DNA of 64,000 nt from Christiangramia bathymodioli (GTDB lineage Bacteria > Bacteroidota > Bacteroidia > Flavobacteriales > Flavobacteriaceae): the NCBI GenBank assembly GCA_009735695.1, contig SRSL01000001.1, positions 372,048-436,047 on the forward strand. The letters are read 5' to 3'. The notes below the pieces were generated by a model that was not told the DNA's origin, searched no databases, and worked only from the letters and a program-made list of their open reading frames with translations. Made by a program: the position numbers and the translations under genes. Each line of letters opens with the position of its first letter. The first letter of the stretch is position 1. Below are positions 36,685 to 46,118 of this stretch, in pieces.

Positions 36685-37734
36685 CTACTGATTAATTGCG
36701 GGACAATTACAATCATATCTGGCTCGGCTTTCTCCAAAATTGTACCCGAGCGTTAACTGGTGAAAACCAGAATTGCTTAAAACCAGCGAATTGAGCTGAT
36801 AACTGAAGGTGTAGCCAAAGATGAACTTCTTATAATCCACCCCTAAAAAAGGCGTGATATACCTGAGTTGCTGCCTTTTAATTTCCTCGCCATCGTTGGT
36901 ATATTCAGTGGTTTCGAATCCGTTGCGATAGGAAATTCCACCCCATAAGTTTCCAAATTCCAGCTCGTAATAGGATTTCAAATTAATGTCCAGTGCCATT
37001 TCGTTGGTCGCCTCCCTCGCCTGGAATAGTATGGATGGCTCAAAGCTCCATGGATCGTAAGGATTCAGGGTAAAGACATAGCCTGCTGAAAACAGGTATT
37101 TTCGCATATTACTGGGAACCGCATCAGAATACCATAATTCACGATTTACAGACAATATATTCTTTGCTGCAAAATGAAAATACAGGTCTCGTAAATAATA
37201 AGAAATTCCCACATCCATATTCGCAAAGATGTCGCTGTTGCTATTCCCGATGATGGGATCGAACCTCGAAAAATCGCTGATATCAAGGCGATGTTGAACC
37301 AGCCCCAGATTAATCCCGAATGAAAGCTGATTCAGGTCTACCGTATTCCTGGAAAACATTAAATGATAGGCAAAGCTTCCATAGGCACCAAGCTTGGAAA
37401 AATTACCATTTTCATCACGGAAAAGAATTCCCCCTACCCCTATTTTTTCACCCAGCCTTGAATTATAGGCTAACGTCTGTAAGTTGGGAGCATTCTCTAC
37501 GTCGAACCATTGTCTTCTACCGGTTAGGCGTATCTGGTCAAAATTGGAAGCGCCTGCCATGGAAGGATGGATGAGATATAAATTATCGGTAAGATAATCG
37601 GAATAGGTAGGCAATACTTCCTGAGAACTTAAACTCAATGAATTCAAAAGCATACACAACAGGAAACCTCCTAAACGAAGCGTCGATGCCAAATTCTTAT
37701 AAATAAGGAAATTGAAATAGGTCTTATAAGCCAT
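36685..37734 (-). CDS. PorP/SprF family type IX secretion system membrane protein
   Basis: The 349-aa protein has an N-terminal hydrophobic segment (about 20-36, FLLCMLLNSLSLSSQ) serving as a signal. A PorP/SprF-type barrel follows, with YSDYLTDNLYLIHPSMAGAS and RRQWFDVENAPNLQTLAYNS. Family members sit in the outer membrane, and several help anchor large surface proteins such as SprB. This copy is an orphan, with no large adhesin gene next to it, and converges on murI. Confidence 0.88.
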   Translation of the reverse strand: MAYKTYFNFLIYKNLASTLRLGGFLLCMLLNSLSLSSQEVLPTYSDYLTDNLYLIHPSMAGASNFDQIRLTGRRQWFDVENAPNLQTLAYNSRLGEKIGVGGILFRDENGNFSKLGAYGSFAYHLMFSRNTVDLNQLSFGINLGLVQHRLDISDFSRFDPIIGNSNSDIFANMDVGISYYLRDLYFHFAAKNILSVNRELWYSDAVPSNMRKYLFSAGYVFTLNPYDPWSFEPSILFQAREATNEMALDINLKSYYELEFGNLWGGISYRNGFETTEYTNDGEEIKRQQLRYITPFLGVDYKKFIFGYTFSYQLNSLVLSNSGFHQLTLGYNFGESRARYDCNCPAINQ

Positions 37735-37773
37735 AAAGCCCGTAAATATATATAATAGCTGGTTTTAGTTTAG

Positions 37774-37781
37774 TATTTTTG
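37774..37781 (+). promoter_or_regulatory. Putative -7 element of the NifU gene
   Basis: TATTTTTG exactly matches the -7 box and lies 14 nt before the ATG at 37796. A -33 TTG is not obvious. Confidence 0.4.
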
Positions 37782-37795
37782 CCAAAAATTTTGAG

Positions 37796-38710
37796 ATGAA
37801 AGATTTTAATATAAATATAGTCCCTACCACTACCCCTTCGATCGTTAAGTTTGAGGCGAATAAATTCCTCACTCGAAACGAGAACCATGAATTTAAAAAT
37901 ATTGATGAGGCTTCCATTTCTCCTTTGGCTCAACAATTATTCTACCTTCCATTTGTTAAAACGGTTTATATCGCTCAGAATTTTGTAGCGATCGAAAAAT
38001 ATGACATCGTTGACTGGCCTGAAGTTCAGAATGAAGTGGCTGAACAGATCGAAAGCTACCTGAACAAAGGCGGCGCAGTGATAAAGGAAACCAAAGCCCA
38101 GACTGGAAAGGTTCCGGTAACGGTCTATGCTGAAAGCACACCGAATCCCGCCGTGCTCAAATTTGTAGCTAACAAAAAACTGGTATTACAACCTGCGGAA
38201 TTCAAAAATATAGACGAGGCCAAAAACGCACCTTTGGTACAAAAACTTTTCCACTTCCCTTTCGTAAAGGAAGTATTCCTGGATGAGAACTATGTGTCCA
38301 TTCAGAAATATGATATCGCTTCCTGGGAAGAGATTAGCATGGAATTGAGGGAATTCATCAGGAGCTACCTGGAAGATGGGAATGAAGTATTAAATGAGGA
38401 AGCTGTTTCAGCTCAAAGTCAGGCGGCCGCAGAAAAAACCGATCTGAATACAAATCCAGGTGATATGGACGACACCTCAAGGGAGATCGTAGCAATTCTT
38501 GATGAATACATCAAGCCTGCAGTTGCCAGCGATGGTGGTAACATCCTTTTCGATAGTTACAACCCCGAAAATAAAACCGTAAAGGTGATCCTGCAGGGAG
38601 CCTGCAGCGGATGTCCATCGTCTACTATGACCCTGAAAAATGGAATCGAGACCATGCTAAGAGACATGCTAAAGGATCGGGTTCAATATGTAGAAGCCAT
38701 CAACGGTTAA
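37796..38710 (+). CDS. NifU family Fe-S scaffold protein with duplicated N-domain
   Basis: The 304-aa protein has two similar Nfu N-domains in tandem. Compare PSIVKFEANKFLTRNENHEF, about residue 15, with PAVLKFVANKKLVLQPAEF, about residue 118. A C-terminal NifU domain follows, whose CxxC (C270, C273 in GACSGCPS) should bind a [4Fe-4S] cluster for delivery. The duplication is the odd feature; a single N-domain is usual. It converges on the phosphate transporter with a shared terminator. Confidence 0.92.
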   Translation: MKDFNINIVPTTTPSIVKFEANKFLTRNENHEFKNIDEASISPLAQQLFYLPFVKTVYIAQNFVAIEKYDIVDWPEVQNEVAEQIESYLNKGGAVIKETKAQTGKVPVTVYAESTPNPAVLKFVANKKLVLQPAEFKNIDEAKNAPLVQKLFHFPFVKEVFLDENYVSIQKYDIASWEEISMELREFIRSYLEDGNEVLNEEAVSAQSQAAAEKTDLNTNPGDMDDTSREIVAILDEYIKPAVASDGGNILFDSYNPENKTVKVILQGACSGCPSSTMTLKNGIETMLRDMLKDRVQYVEAING

Positions 38711-38718
38711 AAAAATAA

Positions 38719-38740
38719 AATCCCTCTTCTCAGAGGGATT
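38719..38740. terminator. Bidirectional terminator between nifU and the phosphate transporter
   Basis: AATCCCTC/GAGGGATT (8 bp, 6-nt loop), with T-runs on the right and A-runs on the left, serves both convergent genes. Confidence 0.85.
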
Positions 38741-38745
38741 TTTTA

Positions 38746-41016
38746 TTAATAGGTGGTAGCTCGCGCTTCATTGTAAAATTCCTGGAACAACTGCAGCAGG
38801 TTCATGGTGGAACCAATAAGATCCTTGGTTTCCAGCAATATTCCAAAATATAGTTTGGTGTTCTTAGGGCTGGATTCTGAAGTCCTGATTCGAGTGATCT
38901 GTTTCTGGATAAGCTCGCTTACATAATTAAGCAATTCCTGCTTGTCGTTCAGCAAATTATCGATATTTCCGAACTCGTGATTATCGAAGGTTTCAGTGAT
39001 CTCATCAAAAAGGATCTGCATCTTGTCATCCACCTTTTTCAGATCCCTGATCTGGTTAAATTTTAAGTTCTTGTGATTATTATGCACATGGTTGTAGCTG
39101 TTTCGGGTAATAAAACCGATCGACTGCACCATATCCTGCAAATAATCCAGGGTGAGAATATAGAATTTACTGGCCTCAACCGAATTCTCATCCAGGGATT
39201 TGATGAAATAAAAGATATTGTCTTTTAACTGGTCCACTTCGGTTTCCAGTTTTTCGATCTTTTTATAGCTTTTCTTCAGTTTTCCCAGGTCATAATAGCC
39301 CAGGTTATCGACCGTTCGGGAATACATTTTGTTGATTCCTCCAATGACCTTCGAAATATTTTCAGAAGTTTCCTGGGTGATCTCATTGATGGTGATGATA
39401 TCGCTTTTCTTGAACCGCTTTCTGCTCTTTTCCTCTTTTTCCTTTCTGGAATGCAGTATACTACTTCTAACCACCAGGCTTAAAGCGACGATTATCAGGA
39501 CAACAAGGGCTACCGTTCCACCATAATAGATGATCGCAGCAAAAAGAGCCGCTGCCGAAAATGCCACCAGGGCTGTGATAAACCATCCTCCAATTACATT
39601 CAATACTCCCGTAACTCGATAAACGGCACTTTCACGATCCCAGGCCCGGTCGGCTAGGGAAGTTCCCATTCCTACCATGAAGGTTACGTAAGTGGTGGAG
39701 AGTGGTAATTTCATATTGGTTCCAATGGAGATCAGGATACTGGCCACCACCAGGTTCACTGATGCCCTAACCATATCAAAAGCCGGCGCATTGATTCGCC
39801 TTGCGCTATTCTGGTTGGAAGGCTTGTTGAATTTATTGTCGATCTTATCCTTAACCTTTTCAGGAAACAAGGCGGTAACCGCATTCCCCAAAAGCACGGA
39901 ATATCTTACGATACCCCTCGAAAGCCAGTTCGGTTCAAAACGTTCATCCCCGTCACCCTGTCTTGCCAGGTTAATTTCTGTTTCGGTAACCGACCGTGCC
40001 TTACTGGAAAACCAGAGTGTTAACACCATCACAGCGCCAGAAATGACCAGGAGGAACTCTGGTGTAGGAACACTTCCCGATAGTCCGCTCATGTCAAATT
40101 CTGAAGGTAAAATACCTGAATCGTTATAAGCCGATTGCCATAACTGGAAAGATTGCCAGGCCGCGATGGGAACCCCGATGAAATTCACCAGGTCGTTACC
40201 CGCGAAAGCCAGGGCAAGGGCAAAAGTTCCGATGGTGATTATAATTTTCAGGATATTCATCTTGAAGACGCTCATCAGAAGTTGGGAAAGGGCGGTAAAT
40301 ATTAAAAAGCCGATAATAACGATAAGCAGCGTATGCGTATTGATATAATCCATCATTCCGTCTGAAATAAACGGTACGCTTTTCATTCCTTTTATCAGGA
40401 TGAAGTAAAGGATAGCCGTTAAGGATAATCCCCCGAAAATGGCTCCAAAATATTTCAATTTCCTTTCGAACTGAAATGAAAATACGAACCTGGAAATGTA
40501 TTGTACAAAGGCACCTACCGCGAAAGCAATGACCACCGCCATCAGGATGCCCACAATGATCTCGGTAGCCTTAGCGGTATTGATATATTCTGCGAGCATA
40601 CCAAGGTTAGCGTCTGGCTGAGAGTACACCTTCAATGCAGCCATACACACCGCAGCACCTAGCAATTCAAAAACAATGGAAACAGTTGTAGAGGTAGGTA
40701 AGCCCAGCGAATTGAAGAAATCCAGCAACAGAACATCGGTGAGCATCACAGCCATAAAAATGATCATGATCTCATCAAAATAGAACTCCCCCGGCACAAA
40801 GATACCTTTCCGGGCCACTTCCATTAATCCACTCGAGAAAATAGCTCCAACGGCAACTCCGATACTTGCCACCATCATAATGGTCCTCATCGAAATGGCC
40901 TTGGATCCTATGGCAGAGTTCAGAAAATTAACCGCGTCATTGCTCACTCCAACCACAAGATCTGTAATCGCCAGGGCGAACAGAGCCACCAACATCACGA
41001 TATAAATATCTTCCAT
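38746..41016 (-). CDS. Inorganic phosphate transporter (PiT) with PhoU-like C-terminal region
   Basis: The 756-aa protein shows the PiT signatures: SNDAVNFLNSAIGSKAI near residue 26 and LPLSTTYVTFMVGMGTSLADRA near 433, with 10 or more membrane helices and an extended linker. The last 200 residues are helical and soluble, with a heptad-like pattern resembling PhoU/DUF47. It is predicted to import phosphate by cation symport, possibly regulated by its own tail (inference). The PiT-PhoU-like fusion length is common in this phylum. Confidence 0.9.
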   Translation of the reverse strand: MEDIYIVMLVALFALAITDLVVGVSNDAVNFLNSAIGSKAISMRTIMMVASIGVAVGAIFSSGLMEVARKGIFVPGEFYFDEIMIIFMAVMLTDVLLLDFFNSLGLPTSTTVSIVFELLGAAVCMAALKVYSQPDANLGMLAEYINTAKATEIIVGILMAVVIAFAVGAFVQYISRFVFSFQFERKLKYFGAIFGGLSLTAILYFILIKGMKSVPFISDGMMDYINTHTLLIVIIGFLIFTALSQLLMSVFKMNILKIIITIGTFALALAFAGNDLVNFIGVPIAAWQSFQLWQSAYNDSGILPSEFDMSGLSGSVPTPEFLLVISGAVMVLTLWFSSKARSVTETEINLARQGDGDERFEPNWLSRGIVRYSVLLGNAVTALFPEKVKDKIDNKFNKPSNQNSARRINAPAFDMVRASVNLVVASILISIGTNMKLPLSTTYVTFMVGMGTSLADRAWDRESAVYRVTGVLNVIGGWFITALVAFSAAALFAAIIYYGGTVALVVLIIVALSLVVRSSILHSRKEKEEKSRKRFKKSDIITINEITQETSENISKVIGGINKMYSRTVDNLGYYDLGKLKKSYKKIEKLETEVDQLKDNIFYFIKSLDENSVEASKFYILTLDYLQDMVQSIGFITRNSYNHVHNNHKNLKFNQIRDLKKVDDKMQILFDEITETFDNHEFGNIDNLLNDKQELLNYVSELIQKQITRIRTSESSPKNTKLYFGILLETKDLIGSTMNLLQLFQEFYNEARATTY

Positions 41017-41182
41017 ATAATGTTACTTATTAACCAGCAAATGTGAAGGTTTTGTTTGTCCTGAGTGAAAAGATAAAGTTATTAAAAGATTAATAATATA
41101 AATGTGAGGCTTTTGTATTATCCTTAACTTTAATTCTGAAGCCCAAAACAGCCTTTTTGTGGCATTCCAAAACACCAATTTC

Positions 41183-43228
41183 ATGCAAGACTCTTCACCT
41201 GAATATACAAATGACCTCATCAACGAAACCAGTCCCTACCTATTACAGCATGCGCACAACCCGGTGAACTGGAAGGCCTGGAATGACGACAGCCTAAATC
41301 TCGCCTTGCAGGAAAAAAAACTCTTGATAATCAGCGTAGGTTATTCTGCCTGCCACTGGTGCCATGTGATGGAACACGAAAGTTTTGAAGATAAAGGAGT
41401 TGCGGAAATAATGAACCAGAATTATATAAGTATAAAGGTAGACCGGGAAGAAAGACCTGACGTAGACCAGGTTTATATGAATGCCGTGCAGATCATGACC
41501 GGGATGGGCGGATGGCCCATGAACGTTGTTTGCCTGCCTGATGGCCGTCCCGTTTGGGGAGGCACTTATTTCAGAAAAGAACAATGGAAATCTGCGCTTC
41601 AGCAAATAGCTCAGCTCTATGAAAATCAACCGGAAAAACTGGAAGAATATGCTTCCAAACTGAAGGAAGGCTTAAAGCAAATGGAGCTTATAGACCTTCC
41701 CGAAAAGAAAATTACTCTTCAAAAGGAATTTTTCTCTGCGGTGATCGATAAATGGAAGCGGTCGCTAGATACTGAATATGGCGGCACCAAAGGCGCTCCA
41801 AAGTTCATGATGCCCAATAATTACGAATTCCTGTTGCGATATGCCTTTCAAAATTCAGATGAAGACCTCATGAAGCATTGCATGCTTAGCTTGAACCGGA
41901 TCTCCTGGGGTGGAACCTATGATGTGGTGGATGGCGGTTTTTCACGGTATTCGGTAGACGACAAATGGCATGTGCCGCATTTTGAAAAAATGCTGTATGA
42001 TAATGCACAGCTGGTCCAGTTGTATTCCAGGGCATATAAACTAACGAAAAATGACTGGTATCGGGAAGTCGTGGAACAAAGTCTGGGTTTCATCGAAAGG
42101 GCGTTCTCTCATAAGTCTGGTGCCTTCTACTCGGCGCTGGACGCCGACAGTGAAAATGATTCCGGTAATAATGAAGAAGGTGCCTATTATGTCTGGCACA
42201 AAGAAGAATTGAAAATGCTACTTGGTGAAGAATTTGAACTGTTCTCAGATATCTACCATATTGATAACTTCGGAAAATGGGAAGAAGATAAATATGTATT
42301 GATACGAACTTTGGATTTCGAAGCAATCGCCAGGAAACATAAAATGACCGAGGAACAGCTGAAGTCAAAACGGGACAACTGGAACAAGCTCCTGAAAGCG
42401 GAACGGCAAAAACGAAAAAAGCCGGGTCTCGACGATAAGTCTCTTACCTCATGGAATGCCATGATGTTAAGCGGTTATTTGGAAGCCTATCAGGCACTAG
42501 GTAATTCGGAATATCTTGAAAGAGCAGTGAAAAACGCTGATTTTCTGATTGAATATCAGGTAAAGGATAAAAATCACCTTTTCCGAAGTTTCAAAAACGG
42601 AAAAAGCAAGATCGAAGCTTACCTGGAAGATTATGCATTTATGATCGAAGCCTTAATCAAACTTTACGAAACCTGTTTCGAGGAAAAATATCTAAACCTG
42701 GCTGAACAACTGCTCGAAACCCTGGAGACAGATTTTAAAGACGAAAGATCGTCCTTATATTTTTACAGTTCAAAAAATGAAAGGGAGCTGGTAAGTAAAA
42801 CCCTGGAAATTACCGATAATGTGATCCCGGCATCCAATTCGGTCATGGCGAAAAATCTTTTCAAGCTGGGGAAATTGACCGGGGACAGGTTGTACATGGA
42901 ACGTTCAGAAGAAATGCTACAAGCGGTATTACCAAAAATTGAGGAACACCCTAAATATTATTCCAACTGGCTGGACCTTCTTCTAAATTTCACTCATCCT
43001 TATTACGAGCTTGCTATCACGGGAAAAGATCATGAAAAAATCGCGAGCTTTTTCCAGGAAAAATATATCCCGAACATAAGCCTCGCTGCAGGTAAGTCTG
43101 ATGCACTTGCCTTACTGAAGGATAGATGGAAAGAAGAAAAAAGCCTAATTTATGTTTGCCAGGAAGGCAGCTGCCAACTTCCTACCAGTTCAAAAAACGA
43201 GGCTTTTCAACAGATTCGGCAAGTTTAA
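41183..43228 (+). CDS. DUF255 / SPATA20-like thioredoxin-fold protein (YyaL family)
   Basis: The 681-aa protein (ATG at 41183; the GTG at 41159 adds eight residues) has an N-terminal thioredoxin-like domain with NETSPYLLQHAHNPVNW and the CxxC motif SACHWCHVMEHESF (C57, C60). A large (alpha/alpha)6-barrel-like remainder follows, including GGFSRYSVDDKWHVPHFEKM. YyaL proteins are widespread with unknown exact activity. It is divergent from the phosphate transporter and upstream of mscS. Confidence 0.93.
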   Translation: MQDSSPEYTNDLINETSPYLLQHAHNPVNWKAWNDDSLNLALQEKKLLIISVGYSACHWCHVMEHESFEDKGVAEIMNQNYISIKVDREERPDVDQVYMNAVQIMTGMGGWPMNVVCLPDGRPVWGGTYFRKEQWKSALQQIAQLYENQPEKLEEYASKLKEGLKQMELIDLPEKKITLQKEFFSAVIDKWKRSLDTEYGGTKGAPKFMMPNNYEFLLRYAFQNSDEDLMKHCMLSLNRISWGGTYDVVDGGFSRYSVDDKWHVPHFEKMLYDNAQLVQLYSRAYKLTKNDWYREVVEQSLGFIERAFSHKSGAFYSALDADSENDSGNNEEGAYYVWHKEELKMLLGEEFELFSDIYHIDNFGKWEEDKYVLIRTLDFEAIARKHKMTEEQLKSKRDNWNKLLKAERQKRKKPGLDDKSLTSWNAMMLSGYLEAYQALGNSEYLERAVKNADFLIEYQVKDKNHLFRSFKNGKSKIEAYLEDYAFMIEALIKLYETCFEEKYLNLAEQLLETLETDFKDERSSLYFYSSKNERELVSKTLEITDNVIPASNSVMAKNLFKLGKLTGDRLYMERSEEMLQAVLPKIEEHPKYYSNWLDLLLNFTHPYYELAITGKDHEKIASFFQEKYIPNISLAAGKSDALALLKDRWKEEKSLIYVCQEGSCQLPTSSKNEAFQQIRQV

Positions 43229-43296
43229 CATTTCGTAAACACAGATTTTTCTATAATTTTATAGAATTGAAATGTAAATAATAATTGAAAAAATTT

Positions 43297-44163
43297 ATGG
43301 AAAAGTTGAACAACTGGGGCGAAATCGCCAAAGAGTATGCTGAGAAATTTATAGACTATCTTCCAACGCTCATTGGGGCCATCGTGCTGCTTCTCGTTGG
43401 ATTGTGGGTCATTAAGATCATTGTTAATTACCTCCGGAAATTATTTGAAAAGAAGGATTACGATCCTACTCTCGAGAAATTCACCTTAAGCGCTGCGAGC
43501 TGGGGTCTTAAGATCTTACTGTTCGTTCTGGTTATTACACAGCTGGGAGTAGAAAGTGCGTCTCTGGTAGCGGCCATTGGTGCTGCCGGTCTTGCCGTTG
43601 GTCTAGCATTGCAGGGCTCTCTCGCAAATCTGGCAGGAGGGGTCCTGATCATCGTTCTTAAACCCTTCAGGGTTGGAGACTGGATCGAAGCCCAGGGTGT
43701 CTCTGGTAGTGTAGCAGAGATCTCCCTGTTTTATACCAAAATAAATACATTCGGAAATCAGCGTGCCGTGGTACCCAATGGTCAGTTGAGCAACGACAAT
43801 ATCATCAACTACAGCTTTAACGGTACCAGGAGGGAAAATCTTACGTTTGGAATTTCCTATGATGATGACATCAAGAAAGCCAAGGAAGTTCTTATGCAAC
43901 TTATTAAGGAACAGGACGGCATCCTTGAAGATCCGGCGCCGCAGGTATTGGTTTCAGAATTAGGCGATAGTTCTGTGAATTTCTCTGTGCGCTATTTCGC
44001 GCCAAATGATGTTTTCTGGGATATTCACTGGAATATGATCGAAGAAGGAAAAATACGCCTGGAGGAAGCAGGAATGACCATTCCTTATCCGCAAAGAGAC
44101 GTATATATGTACGATCAAACCAAAATGAACGGAACCAAACTGAAGGAAGCAGAAAAGCAATAA
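43297..44163 (+). CDS. MscS family mechanosensitive ion channel
   Basis: The 288-aa protein (ATG at 43297; an in-frame TTG at 43285 adds four residues) has three membrane helices (about 20-40, 62-85, 92-118). The Gly/Ala-rich pore helix AAIGAAGLAVGLALQGSLAN is followed by the MscS beta domain, with GVSGSVAEISLFYTKI and VVPNGQLSNDNI. It should open under membrane tension to release osmolytes. It converges tail-to-tail with tsaB (6-nt gap). Confidence 0.95.
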   Translation: MEKLNNWGEIAKEYAEKFIDYLPTLIGAIVLLLVGLWVIKIIVNYLRKLFEKKDYDPTLEKFTLSAASWGLKILLFVLVITQLGVESASLVAAIGAAGLAVGLALQGSLANLAGGVLIIVLKPFRVGDWIEAQGVSGSVAEISLFYTKINTFGNQRAVVPNGQLSNDNIINYSFNGTRRENLTFGISYDDDIKKAKEVLMQLIKEQDGILEDPAPQVLVSELGDSSVNFSVRYFAPNDVFWDIHWNMIEEGKIRLEEAGMTIPYPQRDVYMYDQTKMNGTKLKEAEKQ

Positions 44164-44169
44164 AAAGCC

Positions 44170-44829
44170 TTAGCCAGCGATGAAATCCTTTAAATAATAA
44201 GGTTCAAAATAGGCGACATCCTCGATGTCGCTTTTTTTATACTTTAGATCTGCGATAGCGGCCATCTCTCTTGCTGAAGGAAACTTCTGCTTATGAAATA
44301 CGGCGTTTGGAGAACTGGTAATTTCCTCGTATTTGCCAACCCCGTTCCCGATAAAATGAACTTTTGACTGCTGAAGATATTCCGCAAATGAATTTTCATC
44401 CAGGATCTGGGCTTTAGTTTCCCGGAGCTGATTCCCTTCCGAATCAAAAACAGCGGAATAAACCTCCATCCTCCTTGCATCCAGCATCGGGATAATGATC
44501 CCGCTTTCCCCTTGCAGTTGTTTTGCCAGCAAATCCAGGGTTGGAATAGAAATTAGAGGAACATCCAGAGAAAAACACAAACCTTTTGCAGCAGAAACTC
44601 CAATTCTTAGGCCCGTATATGAACCAGGACCTTTACTTACTGCCACGGCATCCAGATCTTCCGCCTTTATACCGGCCTCAGCGAGGAGCTCATTGATAAA
44701 CACATGGAGTTTTTCGGCATGAGAATAGTTTTTAGAATTATCTTCTTTAAGAGCCACTAATTTCCCATCCCTGGCTATTCCCACTGAACAATTAGTGGTA
44801 GCCGTTTCAAGACACAAGATTGTATTCAA
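44170..44829 (-). CDS. tsaB: tRNA threonylcarbamoyladenosine biosynthesis protein TsaB
   Basis: The 219-aa ASKHA-fold protein begins ILCLETATTNCSVGIARDGK and contains AVSKGPGSYTGLRIGVSAAKG. It partners TsaD and TsaE in making t6A37 of ANN-decoding tRNAs. It is the last gene of the efflux operon, 11 nt after an adaptor gene. It converges with mscS. Confidence 0.96.
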   Translation of the reverse strand: MNTILCLETATTNCSVGIARDGKLVALKEDNSKNYSHAEKLHVFINELLAEAGIKAEDLDAVAVSKGPGSYTGLRIGVSAAKGLCFSLDVPLISIPTLDLLAKQLQGESGIIIPMLDARRMEVYSAVFDSEGNQLRETKAQILDENSFAEYLQQSKVHFIGNGVGKYEEITSSPNAVFHKQKFPSAREMAAIADLKYKKSDIEDVAYFEPYYLKDFIAG

Positions 44830-44840
44830 AACTTATAGTT

Positions 44841-46115
44841 TTATTCCGTTTCCTTGATTTCCTGTTTAACTTCGATTTCGTCTCCGCTATCCAAACTTTT
44901 GGTTACCGTATTATACGGACCTGTGATCACGGTCTCACCTGCTTCCAGGCCTCGCTTTATTTCAATATTCGAATCATCCTGAATCCCGGTTTCAACCACG
45001 CGAAGTTTGGCCTTATTCCCGTCTTTTACAAATACACATTCAAAACGTTCTTCATCTTCACCAATAGGTTTTTTAACAAACGACTTCTTGGTCGAAGAAG
45101 TATCGGTTTTAATTACAATGGAACTGATAGGAACACCAATAACATCTTTCCTCTTATTGGTGATAATATCTACAGTAGCCGTCATTCCAGGACGGAAAGG
45201 CGAGTAATTTTCAGGTTTCCCTTCCATAAGATCTTCGTAAGACTCTTTAAGGATCCTTACCTTCACCTTAAAATTGGTTACCTGATCGGTGGTTAATTCA
45301 TTATCGGCGGTATTCGAAATTTCGGTTACGATTCCCTTGAACTCTTTTCCCAGGTAGGCGTCGACTTCTACTATGGTAGAGTCTCCAACCGAAACTTTTA
45401 CGATATCATTTTCATTCACATCTACCTCAACCTCCATATTGGCAAGATCTGCCACCCTAAGGATCTCGGTTCCTGCCATTTGCTGAGTTCCAACAACCCG
45501 TTCACCCAGTTCGGCATCCAGCTTGGAGATGGTTCCTGTCATTGGAGCATAGATATTGGTTCTCCCAAGGTTATCCTGGGCCTCGGTAACTGTCGCAGCA
45601 GCACTTTGCATGCTGAAGTATGCCGACTCCTTGTTAGCCTGAGCCATTTCGTAATTCGAAACAATTCCATCCCATTCTGCCTTGGAAATAACACCTTTTT
45701 CAAAAAGAGTTTTATTTCTGTTATAATCGGCTTCTGCCTGTTTTAAGTTAGCCTGGGTTTGAGCATAGTTAGCCCTGGAATTCTGGTAGCTGGCCCTTGC
45801 GCGCTCAACGCTGGACTGGTAGATATCAGGGTTAATGCGAACAAGCAGGTCGCCCTTTTCTACCGCCTGCCCTTCCACTACCGGAAGTTCTATGATCTCT
45901 CCTGATACTTCTGAAGAAAGTTTAACTTCTACTTCAGGCTGAATTTTCCCGGTAGCCGAAACGGTTTCAGTGATATTAATTGGTTCGATCTCAGCGATCT
46001 CTACTTCTTTTACATTTTCAGAACTTCCAAACCAACCGGCTTTTTTACCAATTACCAGAAGAACGATCAGGACCACAACGATCCCGAGAATGATGAAAAG
46101 TTTCTTTTTATTCAT
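44841..46115 (-). CDS. HlyD/MacA-type periplasmic adaptor (second copy)
   Basis: The 424-aa protein has an N-terminal membrane anchor (about residues 5-22) and then the membrane-fusion pattern: a barrel-sandwich half (GKIQPEVEVKLSSEVSG), an alpha-hairpin (about 100-175) and the matching half (GRTNIYAPMTGTISKLDAE). C-terminal beta-barrel and membrane-proximal domains follow. Its N-terminal half is similar to the adaptor encoded 1.5 kb upstream. Two adaptors flanking one TolC gene in a single operon is the notable feature. Confidence 0.92.
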   Translation of the reverse strand: MNKKKLFIILGIVVVLIVLLVIGKKAGWFGSSENVKEVEIAEIEPINITETVSATGKIQPEVEVKLSSEVSGEIIELPVVEGQAVEKGDLLVRINPDIYQSSVERARASYQNSRANYAQTQANLKQAEADYNRNKTLFEKGVISKAEWDGIVSNYEMAQANKESAYFSMQSAAATVTEAQDNLGRTNIYAPMTGTISKLDAELGERVVGTQQMAGTEILRVADLANMEVEVDVNENDIVKVSVGDSTIVEVDAYLGKEFKGIVTEISNTADNELTTDQVTNFKVKVRILKESYEDLMEGKPENYSPFRPGMTATVDIITNKRKDVIGVPISSIVIKTDTSSTKKSFVKKPIGEDEERFECVFVKDGNKAKLRVVETGIQDDSNIEIKRGLEAGETVITGPYNTVTKSLDSGDEIEVKQEIKETE

Positions 46116-46118
46116 TAT

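Noticed and set aside
39692-40129. 145-aa plus-strand ORF inside the phosphate transporter
   Set aside because: Shadow of a membrane-protein gene on the other strand; composition is the complement of transmembrane helices.
41159-41182. GTG start extending the DUF255 protein
   Set aside because: The added eight residues look unrelated to the family start; the ATG at 41183 places the NETSPYLLQHAHNPVNW block at the usual distance.
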